A stretch of 64,000 nucleotides of DNA, taken from positions 1,552,701-1,616,700 of the forward strand of contig OZ038450.1 in assembly GCA_964036195.1 (NCBI GenBank), given 5' to 3'. Below the pieces are notes generated by a model that was not told the origin of the DNA, did no database searches, and worked only from the letters and a program-made list of their open reading frames with translations. A program made the position numbers and the translations under genes. Positions 23,003 to 35,590 of this stretch are shown piece by piece; the stretch's first letter is position 1, and each line of letters opens with the position of its first letter. Source of the DNA: Sphaerolaimus hirsutus. Its lineage: Eukaryota > Nematoda > Chromadorea > Monhysterida > Sphaerolaimidae.

Positions 23003-23763
23003 ACTCGCAACCATTGGCACCTCAGTTTTTACATCGAAAAATGAAACCTCAATCCTTGGTCCCTGTCCCAATCCCATGTCCCTTTTCCCGGCGGATTAAA
23101 ATGACAGTGTCAGTGCCGATCCCGAAAACCCGCAAGCGTTTGAACCCTTGATCAAATGCAGCGCGCTGCATTCAAATGCGTGTATTTTTTAGTGCCAGCC
23201 AGCCATGTGTCATTCCATCATTGTGGATGTCATATCAGTCAGGTATATTAATGAGGTATTGAGGTATTTATGTTTCAAATTTAGTTGTTGGGTTCTGTGA
23301 GGGTCCAGGGATTTTTAGGAAATGTGCTTTTCTGTTTTGGAGAAGTTCTTTTTTTCATATCGATTCACATTTAATTTTACTGATTTTAATTTTTTTGTTC
23401 TTAAATTGGATGATTGGTTTTAAATCTTAAAGAATATGAGAATTTTTATGGCAGGCATGATTAGCTAGTGTAATTATTTAATTCAATCACATTTAAAAAA
23501 TTGCTGTTAAAGTAGGTAAATATATGTTCCCATTTTTATTATGGTCTTGATTCCCCGAAAAAGCATATTTTTGCACCACCTCTTCTCATTCCCGAAAATT
23601 ATCCGATTTTATTCAAATTTACAAAAGCTCACATGCGTTTTAGCTTTGCGCAATCGAGGCATGATATTAATTTAGCATGTTTATCGACAAAATGCCAGCG
23701 GTGCATTTTTTGGTCACAGATGCAGTTGTTTTTTTGGGTTCATGGCACTGCCATTTCCTCATG

Positions 23764-24072
23764 CACAGCAAAAAATGGGTGTGTGATGCGTCGTGAAGTG
23801 TCTTAATGTCGACACTTCCCGACGCTGTGAGGCGCTGGTTGACACTTGAAGCCACTTCACGAACCATGCAAAGTATGCTGTAACAGTTCATGAAGTGCAC
23901 TTAATGAACTGCGGTCACCGTGATGATAGGTGAAGTGTGTGGAAGACACTTCACGAACAATTTCGAAAAACTTCGTGATGTGTGGTGATGTGTGTGGAAG
24001 TGTCTTCACAGAGGCCGCTTCACGCACATCCAGCCCGCTTCCACACACTTCACGAATCTATTTTTTGCTGTG
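23764..24072. mobile_element. CACAG-ended MITE, 309 bp, 3-bp TSD
   Basis: CACAGCAAAAAAT at the left and ATTTTTTGCTGTG at the right are exact inverses, flanked by ATG on both sides (23761-23763 and 24073-24075). The interior is packed with GTGAAGTGTC / CACTTCAC palindromes. CACWG ends with a short duplication fit the CMC (Chapaev-like) superfamily; that assignment is inference. Confidence 0.85.
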
Positions 24073-24397
24073 ATGCCTTCATCCATAGCATGGGTTCGAT
24101 TTAATTTAACGTTTGTTTAGCCAATTCGCACATTGTGTAAGAAATATTTTGCTCCCCAATTCATCGCGTCTCTGAAGTGTAAATACCACTGTTTTTCGAA
24201 ATCGGGAAGCACATTGGATGGAAAGTGTAGAAATTTTGATAAAAAATACAAAATATCGGGTCGCTTGAAAGAAACGTGTCAAGTTGACTTAATTTGATAA
24301 CCGGTTATTATGTGCAACATACCTACCTAGGTTCCATTTCCCTTTACCTTTTTCATTTTGTTTTATCCAAATATACTTTTACGTTTTCATTCAGGAG

Positions 24398-25421
24398 CAG
24401 GGTTGGCAAAATCTCAGAAAAAAATAGAATAAAATAAAATAAAATAAAATGGAAAATATAAGAATAAAAAAAAAATTGTATAAAAATTTGAATTTTTGTA
24501 ATTTTTTTGTAAAATTGTATAAAAATTCGTATTTTTGTAAAATTGTATAAAAATTCGTATTTTTTGTAAAATTTTATCTCGTTGCTTGAGTTTCTACCTG
24601 TTTATTCATGGATCTGGGAGCAGTCCCAAGCGTAAAGTGTCCAATGTCATGTAAAATGTCATGCAAAGTGTCAATTGTCATGACAAATGTAAGGTCAAGT
24701 GTAAATTGTCATGACATGTAAAAAATAAAGTATCAATTGTCAAGTAAATTGTGTCCAAATCTTATGTTTTATATCTAAATCTTATGTTTTGTATCCAAAT
24801 TATGTTGTTGTTGTTGTATCCAAATCTTATGTGAACATTTGGATACAAAAACATAAGGTTTGGATACAAAACATACTATGGATACAAAAACACAAGATTT
24901 GGATACACAATTTACACTTTGCATGACATTTGTCATGACAATTGCCACTTTGCTTGAAATTTGACATGACACTTGACATTTTGCATGAGAATTGACACTT
25001 TACTTTATATTTGTCAAGACAATTGACAAATTGCATTACATTTTACAAATGTGCCCAGCACACTCCACTAGTCCTTCTACTGAAAATGCAAACCATTCTT
25101 ATCAATAATTGTAACTTTACACTTGCAGCTAGCTAACAATACATACTGCATGCAACTTTTGAAAAGTAAGGGAAAAATTTGTCACATGTTTTTCATGTAT
25201 AGGTCTAATTATAACATTTTTTGGCCTTGCATGCATGATTCTGATTTTTTGTAAAATTTTTGTAAAATTTTTGTAAAATGTGTCATTTTATTTTATTAAT
25301 GACTTTTGGGAATAAAATAAAATAAAATACAATGAAACAAGAATAAAATAAAAATAAAATAAAATTTTTATACAATTTTTATACAATTTTACTAAAATGA
25401 ATTTTTATAAAACCAACCCTG
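24398..25421. mobile_element. CAGGGTTGG hAT-like element, perfect 8-bp TSD
   Basis: CAGGGTTGGCAAAATCTC at the left, AACCAACCCTG at the right, and TTCAGGAG duplicated at 24390-24397 and 25422-25429. Subterminal AATAAAATAAAAT and TTTTTGTAAAATT arrays occupy both ends. Its middle (about 24610-25070) is a TGTAAAATG MITE, nested, with GGGAGCAGTCCCAAGCG and GTGCCCAGCACACTCC ends. Confidence 0.93.
24610..25070. mobile_element. TGTAAAATG-family MITE nested in the CAGGGTTGG element
   Basis: TGTCATG(C/A)AA motifs on the left with their inverse (TTTGCATGACATTTGTCATG) on the right. The centre carries TCC(A)AAATCTTATGT / ACATAAG(A/G)TTTGGATAC short inverted repeats. Confidence 0.7.
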
Positions 25422-25889
25422 TTCAGGAGCAAATTTCGCAAATGGAGTAGTAAAAACAATTTTAAAGTAAAAAGTTATCATAATTGTAAACTTTAACTTT
25501 TCTATAAACTTTTCACAAAAATTTGCTTATCTTTTAACTTTTTACTTCTCACAACATTCTGTAAACTCTTCACATATATAAGTTTGCTTCTCTTTTAACT
25601 TTTTCACTTCACACTTCAAAATTTTTTTTTTTGGTTTACCCACCGTGTATAATATCTATTCAAATAGATAGATAGGTATGTTTCCTTACCTAAATATGTA
25701 AATAGTCAACGAGTCACTTCCACAATTCCGCCCCACAATTCTACACTTAGTTTTCTCTGCAGAAAGTACACACAGAGAGTGTCATGCTTTTGAGTGGAAC
25801 AACTGTATTTTGGGCTCACATCTACACTAAACTCACTTTTCTGGTACGGTGTATGTAAGCCAGGAGTTGTGGAAAATGCACCGGAAAAA

Positions 25890-26120
25890 AGTGGCAAACT
25901 CCATGGCGCTTTAATGGGGAACGACGCACGGCGCCAATGGCGCTGGAAATTTGTGGCGCCATTAATTTGGCGCTATTTACAGTGCGAAAAATACAGTGCG
26001 AATGCGCATTTAAACAAAATGGCGCCAGGTGCTAGCCGCCAGTCGGGTCACAACGAAATGGCGCCAAGTATTGGTCAAAGTTTTCAACGCTGGCGCTAGG
26101 CGCCAGCGCCATGGCGCCTT
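25890..26120. repeat. Degenerate GGCGCC tract
   Basis: ATGGCGC, GGCGCCA and CGCCAGCGCCATGGCGCC motifs scattered over 230 bp without TAGTGATG ends; an old copy of the GGCGCC hAT group. The 101-codon + frame across it is an artefact. Confidence 0.55.
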
Positions 26121-26349
26121 TCGAAAACTAGTCGAAAGTAATGGGACAGCATCCCTAAAGAATTGGTGTCTGTGTACATACTAGTGATATCCATGTTTAG
26201 GTAGTTTGTGAACGTTTTTGACATTTTAGCTGAAGTTTGCAAAGTGAATTAGGTGTAAAAGGAAGCATTGATTTGGTTTGGATAGGATTTTAGCTTGCAA
26301 GTTTCATGTTTATGTCATTTTCGAACAGTGTTCTTGTGAAGTTCCGGGG

Positions 26350-26400
26350 GCCCTGTAAAATGTCAAAGGTCATGCAAAATGTCAAAAGTCATGTGGCAAC
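26350..26400. mobile_element. TGTAAAATG-family half element
   Basis: GGGGGCCCTGTAAAATGTCA followed by CATGCAAAATGTCAAAAGTC. The opposing end is absent; a TACTCGG MITE follows closely. Confidence 0.5.
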
Positions 26401-26414
26401 CGTCATTTTAAGTA

Positions 26415-26656
26415 TACTCGGCGGACATGATTCTCTGCCCTCGCGCTCTGTGTCACATTGGAAGCGTGCCAATGATGATAAAGCATGCGATTTTTTTAAT
26501 AAAATATGAAAAAAATCATTGCTGTGAATAAGTTAACGTTTAGCATTATAGCAATGATTACATTTTTCAACTTTCTATGAAAATCGCATACGTAAAAAAC
26601 CCGTTGGCACGCTTCCAGCGGGAACCACGCGTACAGGGTGTAAAGTAACTGGAGTA
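26415..26656. mobile_element. TACTCGG MITE, 242 bp, TA-flanked
   Basis: TA|TACTCGGCGGACATGATTC at the left, GGTGTAAAGTAACTGGAGTA|TA at the right. Inside are TGGAAGCGTGCCAATGATG and CCGTTGGCACGCTTCCAGCG, an internal inverted pair typical of the family. 26660-28810 shows no further supported feature. Confidence 0.9.
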
Positions 26657-28827
26657 TAGACCCAATCTATTTTGTCTGTAAAGATGACATTCATTTATGG
26701 GTTTTGAGATTTATTGTTCCGCATCTTTTATGGGGGCATGTCCAAAACCAAATTTGAGGTAAAATCAGTCATGTAAAAACCGTAAAACACGCACTGCGAG
26801 AGTCATTGACGAAAAATTGCAAGTAAAATGTATTGATTTATTTAGTCCCTTTTGCCCATTATCAATCAATGCCTTATTTTTAGATTTGAGATCTGTAATC
26901 TGCTGTAACTTGTTCATTTCGTTTTTGGTTGTGTGCATTTAGTTAGGTAAGATTGTTGTGTAATAATTTATAGTATAATACCCTAAATATGTTATGAGCA
27001 TTGTTGAAATTGTTCCGGGTCGGGTTATTGAATGTTTGAAATTAGTTTAGCGTTACCTTTTTAGCCAAAAATATAAAAATATAAAATAAACTCTATTTGT
27101 TTACTGCTTGCTACATCTCTATAAAAGCCTATACAATTTTTTGATCCTCACTTTATCCTATCTTTGTTTGCAAATCAATTTCACATTAAATTGTTCTATT
27201 CTAATACCCACATCAATACAACATACACATTGCATTTTATTTTGCATTTTAGCATTTGAATAGCTTGCTTTTTCTGTGTTGGGTTTTTTCTTTGCATGCA
27301 GATAGCCTTCCACTTTTTTGCTATGGGCAGATGCTGACTGGAATATTCTGATTGCAAAAACTGTTGAAGCCTGTGATTTTAACCTTTCTGTGTGATTTTA
27401 CTGTGTGATTTTGTGTGATTTTTATCTATACAAAGCTTTATTTTGCTTTTTTGGATAGACCAAATTCAAGCTGTTGTTGTTAATTATTTTTGATCCTTTC
27501 TTGTTTTTAATTTTCATTATTTTATTTATTTTCTCTCTCTCATATTTTATGTTTCAATTCTGACAAAGTGTCAGCTTCAAAGATAGTAAATTGCATCAAA
27601 TTCACACTGACCAATTCCCATGGCAAAAGCCTCTGCACGCTGCCTATTTTATCTCATCTCATTTCATTTCATTTTGCCTCTACTATGGCGGGCATAAATT
27701 TTACAAAAGCATGCGGATGTCAGTTCAGTGACACCTCAGCTATTCTGATCGGACCGCATCTTTGCGGAGAATTCTACCGTATTTTTACGAATAAAGTGAT
27801 GGTAGAAATTATGCACCATTTTTTGTCGATAGTGGCGGCTATGTGATGTGATGCGAGAAATGGCTTCATCTACATTTTTCGTCATCCATTTTGAAGTGTC
27901 TTCTTACAAATAAACATAAATTTCACGTCTCAACCAAATTGAATCATATCGGAATGCATTAAAATAATTTAGAATAGCATCACCAGTAGATTCTAGACAA
28001 AATACACTTGTGTCATTTTTGAAAGTCAGCCAGAGGTATAAATCATTAACGAGTCTAACCCTAATGAAACATTCTTTGATCTTTTTGACCCCACAGCGGT
28101 CAAGTGGTCACTTTTCATGATATACATCTATCCATGCATGTGCCTGTATACTCAACGTTTGGATCGCGTGCTTTCAGCGGAACTTACCATAATCTGCTGA
28201 ATAAGGTCATGCGATAAATTCTGTGCTGGATTATCCCATGACCATGTTTTATTTTGTTGTGTTTGGTTAAGAAAAATAGTTTTCCAAATCTTTATTCATA
28301 TGAGATATGGTAGATTTATTTGCAGGGTGAGTTCAGTGAGGAACGAATGCATAATGCGTGCCTGCATGCACTCAATGATATGATGCGCTGATGAATGGGG
28401 AAGATACCCAGCTGTTGTGTTTCAACCGTCTTGCACTCATTGTGTTCTCTACACATATGTAACTGAGTGGACCTTATGCTTTGCGCACAATGCTACCGTA
28501 TTTTGATGAATACAGTCACGTGGTTGATTCAGTGGAACATTATTTCAATGTGAGACCAACTTAGTGTGATTAAAAATTTTGTAGGCACTTTTGGCTGATT
28601 ATTCAGATCTGGGATGGTAGAATTCACAGATACTCTTGTAGAAGGTAGAAAATAAAAACCCCATTCATTAGGAATGATGAATGTAAATTGGTTGACTGGG
28701 TCAATATTTTTATGCATGGTACTTTCTGCATGTGATTCAGAACCGTTATTGTTTGGATGTATTTTTTTCAGTTTTTTTTGTTTCATTTTTTCATAGTATA
28801 ATGACGTAAAATATATAACGCCTGGGG

Positions 28828-29008
28828 CAGTGCCAACCCTGTGAAATGCCCTGTAAGATGTCAAATGTCATGCAAATTGTCAAAAGTCATGTAAAATGCC
28901 CTGGAAAATGGCAAATGAATGTTTACCATTTTTCCAGGTCATTTTACTGACTTTTAACACTTTGCATGATATTATACAATTTATGGCCTGGGATTGGCAC
29001 CTGCAATT
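28828..29008. mobile_element. TGTAAAATG-family MITE
   Basis: GGGGCAGTGCCAACCCTGTG at the left and GGCCTGGGATTGGCACC at the right, with GTCATGCAAATTGTCAAAAG and the inverse TTTTAACACTTTGCATGATA. Confidence 0.75.
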
Positions 29009-29059
29009 ATTCATCACCAGTTCGGTCATTGAAAGCTCCATTCAAAAATTTCACCATTG

Positions 29060-29589
29060 CAGTGGTATCTTGAATTTTGACCCTCCGAGTGGTTGGATAG
29101 ATAGCAAATCGCTCCGCCGGAGGGATAGATAGCTGAAAAATTTTCTGGGGGGGTTGGGGGGGGGTTGGGGGGGGGGTTGTGGTGGTTCGATATATAGGCT
29201 TTTTCAGGGCATAGAAGGAAGAAAAGGGAGAAAAATCGCTAAAAGTAGGTGTAAAATAGCTCAAAATGGGTATACAAGAGCATATAGTACTTAAAATAGC
29301 TGAAAATAGGCAGTTAGACGCATGAACCAGTGATTTTGGAGGTGAAAATCTATATATAGGTATGAAAAATAGCGATTTTGAGCGAATATTGGGGTATAGT
29401 TTCTGAAAAATCGCTACAGATAGGCAGATAGCTGGGCGATTTGGGGGGGGGGGTTTAGGGGGTAGTAGCCCAAAATTTTGCCTCCGGGATAGATAGATAG
29501 CTGAGCGGCCTCCGGGATAGATAGATAGCTGGGCGGTTTGGGGGGGGGGTAACCCCCCCCCAACCCCCCCCCCCCATTCGAGACCCCTG
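29060..29589. mobile_element. CAGGGGTCTC hAT-like element, perfect 8-bp TSD
   Basis: Left CAGTGGTATCTTGAATTT, right ATTCGAGACCCCTG; CACCATTG duplicated at 29052-29059 and 29590-29597. Near both ends are G-runs and GGATAGATAGCAAATCGC / GGATAGATAGATAGCTG(A/G)GCGG repeats. Interior TAGC-GAAAATAGGC motifs also occur at 62986-63296. 29600-30990 shows nothing supported. Confidence 0.9.
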
Positions 29590-30995
29590 CACCATTGAAA
29601 TTAGTCAAATATTCACTCAAATATCAATGTAAAATACCACATTCGGATAGGTCATAGATATGAAATTCAGGCCGCTTATAGGTCATTTCAAGCTGGAATC
29701 AATCAAATCCGTGTGAAATATCACTGTGAAAATGGAAGATAGATAAGTTATGACCTGTGATCCATACATTCAGTGCACTTCAATCATATTTATCATACAT
29801 TCATACACTCTGTTTTGTTGCCTGTGTTGTACCAAGGTTAGCGTTCCAAAAATAGGCAATTTTTAGAAAATACAATTAAATATAATTTTAGAAATTCTCC
29901 TCTAATAATATGGAGAAAATATAAATATATAACAATGAGATTTTTTGAAAATTTCTTCCTTATAAATACAATATAATTTTATATCTCTGTATAAACCTGG
30001 AGAAAAAAGAAATATATGTGACATTTTTCATTTTTTCTTATATTTAAAAATGTAATTCTCGAGATTTTTGGAGCGCTAACCAAGGTGCGAGTAAACAAAT
30101 CGAATGTATTCTAAACATTTAATGTTATGTATTTTTACCTGTGCTCTGGCTTTGGTTTTTATAGACCACTAAAAACTGCAAAATGAGTCATTCACACTAG
30201 TCCAGAAAAGGTGCCCGAATAAATATGTGGATTATGTATATACCATGAAATTGTTCTGCAATTATGTGCAAAAATCACAAAAAATACATCAATATTTGGT
30301 TGTCTGACTCATATGTTTACAATTGTACTGCTGTAAGTTCATAGATAAGATATATTCATTTTTTTCTATTGTGCTTTTAACTTCATTGACCGTTAACTAT
30401 TGACATTTCCTTACACCTGACTAGCATTTTAGAATATTCTGTTTGTATTTACATAGTATACCATATTATGATTATGATAAAGAGCAAAGTTGATGATGCA
30501 GAATTTTTGCACAACTTCACTTTTTCTAAATTTTTAGGGTCAAATGATGTTTGAGGCTGGCTATCATATTCATTTAAAAGTACTATTCCCCGGTTATTTT
30601 CTTTGGCACATTTAGCCTCCATTTTTACAGAATTTATGACATGTCATTTGTGTCAATTTTTGCCATTTTACCTGCAACAGCTTGTGTCGGTTTTGACTTG
30701 AAATAACACTGCTCAGATGTCACCAGAATTTTGACCTCGTGGGTTCTTTATTTTAAAAGTGAATCTCTCCTTCGGAGTGAATCCTTGTTGGTAAATTGGA
30801 GGGGTGGCGGGGGTTAACATAGGTTTTTCAAGCGAAAGAATTATTCAAGGGGAGATTATTCAAACAAATACGGTAAATTGGGGCAATATCGCCTAAATTT
30901 CCACACATATATTTACAGGTGATCTGGGTGATTTTGAGAGAGGGGTATAGTCGGCATAGGCAAAATATTCCCTCAAAAGGTATGTAGATAGCAGA

Positions 30996-31252
30996 TACCG
31001 TATTTCCTCGAATTACCCCCGGGGGTTTATTTTTCATAGTGAAAGTTTTGAGAGAAAAACTAGAAAAATGCAACAATAACCACCATTTATAAGTTTTTAC
31101 AGCCTTATATAAGGATGTAGATGGTATAAACGATGTTCTAACGTAACACAGTATGTGTTTTGAACGTCCGTTATGCATTTCCCGGACCACAAATTCACAG
31201 TGCCCATTTTGAGTGGGGGTATTTCGAGAGGCGGGGGTATTTCGAGGAAACA
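30996..31252. mobile_element. CCGTATT-family element, short
   Basis: TA|CCGTATTTCCTCGAATTACC at the left and GGTATTTCGAGGAAACATG at the right; the core keeps GATGTAGATGGTATAAACGA and GTTCTAACGTAACACAG. 31260-32280 has only a possible CACACACTAGTTTACTACT end at 31783. Confidence 0.75.
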
Positions 31253-32289
31253 TGCTGGGTCTGACATAGGTAAAAATATTACTTTAGGGTTTGTGGGTAA
31301 CCCCTTCTACCCCCCCTTTTGTTGACCCTAGCTGCCGCTTTCTTTTCTCCGACAATAGGTAAATTCAATTTTGTCGAGACAAGCAACTTTTGTGGCACAT
31401 TTCATCACCTTGGGGATCAATACATTTAGTGGGCCTTTCATTCACTCCGCATTCCTTTATGGTTCCAAGTGATTTATGCGACTTTTTCCAGCCTTATTTT
31501 GGGTGTTTGGCGGGGAATTTCAGTAATTTTTCCTCTACAATTTCTCCATCGTGTCACTTGATTTGTCAATTGTCAGTAATTTGCTGTAATTTTCCGCCAA
31601 TATCTATATGCTTCTTTTTATTGTCTTCAAGTTTGCATCCCTCATAGGTAGTTGCAAATTTTCTTTTGGCCATGGGGAAAACCCGAATTTGTTTTGTTAA
31701 AGTAGAATTTCGTAACAATTCCGTAGAATTCGTCGTAATTCCGTTTTATTTAGTTGCCGAACCATTTCACTTTGGCGGTGCACACACTAGTTTACTACTA
31801 ATTAAATTTAGTAAACTCATAAATCAAACAAGTGGGATATGAGTTTACTTGAATTAGGTGTTTGTCAACTACTCTTCACGGGGAGTAAAAATCACCACTT
31901 CCAGTAAACTCAAATACGTTCAGGCTTATTTTTGAGTTTACCAAATGTTTTTTAAGGAAACGTTACTGGAAACGCTTGTCTCTGAATGAAATTATAGGAA
32001 ATTGACAGTTGTTTTTTTCGTCGTTGTCAAAAACGTTAAATAAATAAGATCAATCACCAAACCAAGTCACCCAAATAAATAACACAATCCGTTACCCGCA
32101 TTCAATTGTCCAAATACGCGACAACCCGGTTCCCAATTCCGATTCCAATTCCCAACGCTACTTGCTTATAATAGAGAGCAATCGCTCAAAAGTCTGTGGC
32201 TCAAAATGTTGGTTCCCCCAGTTCAAAAGGCCAGCCAAGCCAATCTCATCTCATCTCATCCCCGTTTTGATGTCAGTTGTTACTTTTCT

Positions 32290-32520
32290 AGGGGCCAGTA
32301 CCAAACCCTGTAAAAGGCGCTGTAAAATGTCAAATTCCCTGTCAACTATCAAATGTCAAACGTACGTTTGCGATTTTCCGGGACATTTCACATGGCTTTT
32401 GACACTTTGCACGACATTATACGGCTTTTGACACTTTGCACGGCACGGTATTTTACATTTTTACATTTTACAGGTAATTTGACATTTGACAGGGTTTTGG
32501 ACTGGCAAAAGGCTTCAAGT
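32290..32520. mobile_element. TGTAAAATG-family MITE
   Basis: GGGGCCAGTACCAAACCCTG at the left; GACAGGGTTTTGGACTGGC at the right; GGCTTTTGACACTTTGCACG motifs repeated inside. A weak GGCGC tract (32530-32620) follows, then noncoding DNA to 33400. Confidence 0.7.
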
Positions 32521-33400
32521 TTGCCAGTGGTGGACTTAGCGCCATGTTTTTGGCGCTGGTACCTATGTTTCTTTTGGTGCTCTTGAATGCTTTGTGAAAT
32601 TCATGGCGCTTTGGTGTTGCTATTTTATTTGTGAGTTTCAGTTCAGTTTTGTTGTTGCGTTTATATGCTTCAAATTGTAATGTCGGAAGTTTTGATGCGC
32701 TCATAGATTTATGTTGTTTTTCGCCATATTTGTTCAATCGTATTAATTGTAGTAAATACATTTTTTATGGTCTGGTAGAGTAAAAAGACTTACTGTGTTC
32801 AGACACTTTATTTTTGTTCGATTTGACTAAGCAACTAAAATTTATTAGGCACTTGTGTCAGCCTAATTTCTCTAATTTTGAGAAGTGTCATTGCTCATAA
32901 AGTAAAAAGTGCATATGTTTCCCATTTAGTGTCGTTTTATGGTGTAAAACGCTATTTTTTGTCGTTTTGCGAAATTATTAATGTCAGTAATTTTGCATTG
33001 CGGTTTAATCATCTCATAAAAATTGATATTTAGCTGGATGTTCGATGTTGATAAATTCCAGATTACACTAAATGTTACTGAGAAATAGTGCTTGTTGTTC
33101 GTGATTTTTGTCTTTTCATCTAAAAATTGAAAGCTCATAATCTGTGCTGATTCTGCGGACTTGAAAAATTCCGTCAACTTTTTCAATCTATTAAAATTCA
33201 GAGGAAATTTAGTGTCAAACAGGATTCAAAGGGTTTGGAACTGAAATTTTTTTTTTTAAAGGTGGATGCTATAAGTTTGCTAAAATGTTTCATTTTAGCA
33301 AATGTTTTCAGATAAGCTGTGCATCGCCACATTATTTACGTGTATAAAAAGTGAACACACATACATTTAACACGTTTTTGTTCAATGTAAACAACAGTTA

Positions 33401-33639
33401 TACTCGGCGTACGCTGCCCTCGCACTAATTTATGTCTCGTGTTGGAAGCGTGCCAATAATTATTAAATCATGCGATTTCCGTAAAAATATGAAAAAAATT
33501 CATCGATGTGAATGTGTTAATGAATAACATTATAACAACAATCAATTTTGTCATCTTTTTATGAAACTCGGACACGTTAACCATCGTTGGCACACTTCCA
33601 GCGGGAACCACGCGGGCAGGGTGTAGAGTAACCGGAGTA
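33401..33639. mobile_element. TACTCGG MITE, 239 bp, TA-flanked
   Basis: TA|TACTCGGCGTACGCTGCC and GGGTGTAGAGTAACCGGAGTA|TA. The interior TTGGAAGCGTGCCAATAATT and CGTTGGCACACTTCCAGCGG form an inner inverted pair. Very similar to 43809-44052. Confidence 0.9.
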
Positions 33640-33896
33640 TACATTCCGTGTTTGCAATTTTTGGATTTTTTCCTTGCAGGAATAATTGTATTTTAATGGT
33701 TTGATTTTATGGAATTCTTTTGCGAAGGAACACATGTCTATGGCGATAATTTATAAACTCTGAACTTTTCTTTTTTTTCTGACATATTCCAACAAGTGTA
33801 TTCAGTTTTTTTGTTCTTAAACTTTGCTTATGCCACTAAGTTAATAGGTACTTGGTCAGTTTCAGAAATACTTGGACATTGCATGGTGGTTGATAG

Positions 33897-34033
33897 TCCA
33901 GTGTAAACGCCATGTAAAATGTCAAATTTTGTTACATGTTTTACTGGTTATTTGACATTTTACACACCACTTTTTACACGTTATTTGACATTTTACACAA
34001 CGTTTGACACTTTGCATGACATTTTACACGGTC
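33897..34033. mobile_element. TGTAAAATG-family MITE
   Basis: AGTGTAAACGCCATGTAAAA at the left and TTTGCATGACATTTTACACG at the right, with several TTTTACAC(A/G) repeats between. Confidence 0.55.
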
Positions 34034-34249
34034 TGCGAGTGGCTTCGTAATACTGTTAGCAAATCGCAATGTCTCAATACTTTCGGAACACCACAAACAA
34101 CATTCCGTCTCCGGAACTCGCTATGCCGCGGCGACATTTTTATGTTACTGGTCATGTTGTCGCATCAAAAATAAATTCATCACATTTGAACTTAACCACA
34201 GTTGGCGAGACAAAATAAATCCTGAAGTCTTAAGAATCTTTATACTTGT

Positions 34250-34316
34250 ACTAAGCCGGACTGGTTACTCTGCACTCGCATTTATTTATGTCTCACTTTG
34301 GAAGGGTGCCAATGGC
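34250..34316. mobile_element. TACTCGG MITE, left half (split by insertion)
   Basis: CTCTGCACTCGCATTTATTT and GTCTCACTTTGGAAGGGTGCCAATG-like sequence parallel the first 65 bp of the TACTCGG MITEs. The matching right half is 4 kb away at 38274-38410, beyond two CACACTAG elements. Confidence 0.65.
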
Positions 34317-34538
34317 CCTACACACAGTAGTTTTCTCTGGTGAAAACTGAAATGGCGACATGGCGACATTCAGCCTACTCTTATAGTATGCCATGTGTTT
34401 TAGCTGAAATTTTCAAATTGAAAATTTCATTTATTCAAATTCAAATATAAATTGAATTAAATCATTCCACCTTGATGATTAATTTGTATTTTAAAAATTT
34501 TCAGTTTTCACCGAAATCACGGTGAAAACTAGTGTATG
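34317..34538. mobile_element. CACACACTAG-type element, short copy
   Basis: GCCCTACACACAGTAGTTTT at the left and AAAACTAGTGTATGAAGGC at the right, AT-rich between, with GGTGAAAACTGAAATGGCG. Confidence 0.6.
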
Positions 34539-35437
34539 AAGGCACAATGGGCCTACACACACTAGTTTTCCGCGTGACTTTCGTGGGAAAACTCAAGTTA
34601 GTTTTCCCATTGTGCAGGCAACAGATGCAAGAGGCCGCCATTTGCAATTTTTTTATGATGATCCCTTTGTGACACCCATTTGGGAAAACTGTGAAAAAAT
34701 GGTGAAAGTTTAATGAGTTTTGCACCATAAAAAAATTGATTTCCGGAACGTTATTTATGTTGCATGTTATACACTATGTGAAACTGTATATATATGTACA
34801 TTTTTGTGCTTCCAGTTACTTTTGTTCTTTTTTAAATTATTTTTGAAAATCATGAATATAATAATTTTTATAAAATCATTGGTTACTTTGTAATACTTGT
34901 AAATTTAGAGCCACGTACAGTTTTTTTTTCTCTTTTATTTGATACTAATCACACACTGTCATTACCGCAGTTTGAAAAATGAATGAATTTAACATGTATG
35001 GCATAAAAAAATCAATAAAATTTTAATCACTTGGCAATCAGCTGCAATTTTTTCACACGAGGCACAGCATGTATTCAGTATATTGTCAATAAAAGGGTGA
35101 TATATCTACACCATAAAAAAACAAAAAAAAATATTTTTCAATTTCTTTTACTAAAACATGTCCTAAAAATCGAATTTTTTACCCTGAGCGCTCATTAGAC
35201 TTTTATCGAAAGACAAAAATATGCGGGAACACATGAAATCCAAATCAAGCATTAATCAAGAACTCAACTAATTGTATAGTTGAAAAGCTAAAATGTTTAG
35301 TTTTCCCACGTTGCATGCAGAAGGTGAAAAATAATTTACACTTGGTAGTAAAATTTTCATTTAGCTTTTCACTTATTACCAATTCATGCAGCACACACAT
35401 GAACAATCAAAACCTGTCATAAAAAAATTATAAAAAT

Positions 35438-35590
35438 TCAACAATTTTGCCAATTTATCCATGGCAGAACCCCCTCTGGAGTCTTCATCCACTCCTTCAG
35501 TTTCTCTCTCAACCCTCTGTGGTCACGCTCGCGTTGTTGATCACCATGTTGCATGTTATCCAGCCCGTCATACGCATCCCTCCAGTCCAA
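35438..35590 (-). CDS. Unrecognised exon-like open frame
   Basis: On the minus strand, AATAATGCAG precedes a frame reading LDWRDAYDGLDNMQHGDQQR then ERDHRGLREKLKEWMKTPEG and ending in TGA. The charged composition and higher GC than its surroundings look coding-like. I do not recognise a family, and neither a donor nor a polyadenylation signal is obvious. It may be a captured gene fragment inside the 3.7-kb element. Confidence 0.2.
   Translation of the reverse strand: MDWRDAYDGLDNMQHGDQQRERDHRGLREKLKEWMKTPEGVLPWINWQNC

Larger units (their letters stand above)
22180..23149. mobile_element. TTCAAACG hAT-like element, outer layer of a triple nest
   Basis: Left TGGGATTCAAACGGACCG, right GCGTTTGAACCCTT. 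Flanks GATCATGT (22172-22179) and GATCAAAT (23150-23157) match at 6 of 8 positions. The split interior carries GGTCCCGCTCCCGG and GTCCCTGTCCCAATCCC type repeats. Encloses the MITE at 22355-23002. Confidence 0.55.

Noticed and set aside
24090-24105. GGGTTCGATTT resembling a tRNA B box
   Set aside because: No acceptor or anticodon stems and no A box at the proper distance.
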